Shown here: positions 7,363 through 8,154 of the stretch, one piece after another
Layout: every line of letters begins with the position of its first letter
Position numbering within the stretch: position 1 is the first letter of the stretch
Assembly (NCBI GenBank): GCA_934247335.1
Contig: CAKQJJ010000053.1
Span: forward strand, 1 to 8,154
Direction of reading: 5' to 3'
DNA from: an uncultured Clostridia bacterium
GTDB taxonomy: Bacteria > Bacillota > Clostridia > Christensenellales > Pumilibacteraceae
DNA length: 8,154 nucleotides
The notes under the pieces: generated by a model
Databases searched by the model: none
The model's input: only the letters and a program-made list of their open reading frames with translations
What the model was told of the DNA's origin: nothing
Program-made: the position numbers and the translations under genes

Positions 7363-8154
7363 TTACGGGAATATTCTGCGGACGACAATCCACAGGCAGT
7401 CGATTACGTACACGCACAAAAATATCGCGAACGACAATATCGTTCCGACAAAAAGCGTGATAAAGGCAAAAACGGGAGCAAAACAAGTCAAGCCGAACGC
7501 AAACACCGACGCAGGAGAAAGCCACGTTTTACCCTGCGACGAATATCGTTTTGATGCGGCGAAAGACAAATCGCCGTTCCACACCGCCGCGGTCCAGTCC
7601 TTTTCCTGCAAAAAATATCTCGAAGCTATCGCGGGAATTTCCGAAAAAGCGTTTCTTCCCGCAAAGCGGTAGCACGCCGGCGTAAAAGCCGAACCTATCC
7701 GCGTAAAGGGAATTACGACCGAAACGACAAGCATGGTTACCGCTCCCGCCGCGATGATCGCAAGCGCGTACACCGCAATTCCGGCAAACCAGCCGATAAA
7801 CAACGCTAAAATTACGACCGAATTCACTGCAAGCATGACGATCAGCACGGCAATTCCGAACACTATAACCGACACGGCAAGCGCAAAATACATCCATTTC
7901 GTAAAAGACAAAAACGGTTTTGCGGAAAATCGCGTAAATATTCGTTTTGCGTAGTCGATATCGTATCCGAAGGAGTACTTGGCGAGACATATCTGGAAAT
8001 AGCCCACTTTTTTTGAAAAAACGAGCGCGGGTCTGCCTGCAAAAGAATAGATTGCCACGTCGTTGATGCTGTCCGGGAACGCCCTTACGTAAGAAATGAC
8101 GGCGTAAACCGCGCCGACGAGCACGCCTGCTCCGAGAAAGCCGACGAGCACTAT
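7363..8154 (-). CDS. Polytopic membrane protein of unknown function, 5' end outside the window
   Basis: The reading frame is open to the window edge, so the N-terminus is not seen; a GTG at 8151 is in frame, but the two residues before it (I, V) continue the hydrophobic run and the true start is probably further upstream. Residue numbers here count from that GTG. Hydrophobic stretches lie at about 1-21, 87-108, 110-131, 133-149 and 213-256 (probably two spans). Between the first and second is a soluble loop of about 65 residues, rich in aromatic and basic residues (KYSFGYDIDYAKRIFTRF at 58-75). A second polar loop of about 60 residues spans 150-212. No catalytic motif, ABC signature or transporter fingerprint is recognisable. 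It lies upstream of the lipoprotein gene on the same strand, 129 bp away, but that gene has its own promoter. Function unknown. Confidence 0.78.
   Translation of the reverse strand: MVLVGFLGAGVLVGAVYAVISYVRAFPDSINDVAIYSFAGRPALVFSKKVGYFQICLAKYSFGYDIDYAKRIFTRFSAKPFLSFTKWMYFALAVSVIVFGIAVLIVMLAVNSVVILALFIGWFAGIAVYALAIIAAGAVTMLVVSVVIPFTRIGSAFTPACYRFAGRNAFSEIPAIASRYFLQEKDWTAAVWNGDLSFAASKRYSSQGKTWLSPASVFAFGLTCFAPVFAFITLFVGTILSFAIFLCVYVIDCLWIVVRRIFP

Noticed and set aside
7019..7672. A 217-codon open frame on + running across the lipoprotein promoter and into the membrane protein gene
   Set aside because: It spans two well-supported - strand genes and their promoter, has no good ribosome binding site, and its product shows no domain. 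Treated as an antisense shadow.

Overview
The window looks like ordinary chromosomal DNA from a Gram-positive, Clostridia-like bacterium. The reasons are strong Shine-Dalgarno sites (GAGGTGA, AGGAGAGG, GGAGG), TTGACT/TATACT-type sigma-A promoters with 17-bp spacers and very short leaders, a lipoprotein signal peptide with a C-terminal FTAC box, and a Firmicutes-sized GuaB. The taxonomic placement is an inference; no rRNA or tRNA is present to fix it. I see no transposase, integrase, CRISPR array, attachment site or phage gene.

Left end, + strand (1-1366): a well-formed promoter drives a two-gene unit. It encodes an AraC-family regulator with an N-terminal cupin-like sensor, followed by a YbaK/EbsC-type Cys-tRNA(Pro) deacylase whose ribosome binding site lies over the regulator's stop codon. 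A bidirectional hairpin terminator at 1376-1417 separates this unit from everything to the right, which runs on the - strand.

Middle, - strand (3822 down to 1427): a promoter at 3794-3822 drives a two-gene operon. The first gene encodes an unrecognised single-pass membrane-anchored protein with a cysteine-rich tail. The second, 15 bp downstream, is guaB (IMP dehydrogenase, the committed step to GMP). The 5' flank of this operon holds a perfect 20-bp palindrome and a pair of 8-bp direct repeats, both unexplained.

Right half, - strand (8154 down to 3929): an 824-residue UvrA-family ABC ATPase with its own promoter. It keeps both ATPase heads and most zinc-finger cysteines but lacks the insert that binds UvrB, so it is probably a UvrA2-type paralogue rather than the excinuclease subunit. 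Upstream of it is a small lipoprotein of unknown function, with its own promoter overlapped by a 7-4-7 inverted repeat and its own terminator. Last is a polytopic membrane protein of unknown function that runs off the right edge.

The genes do not form an obvious single pathway. No clear new multi-gene system is visible. The most unusual items are the UvrA-like ATPase without the UvrB-binding module, the membrane protein tied to guaB, and the operator-like repeats next to two promoters.
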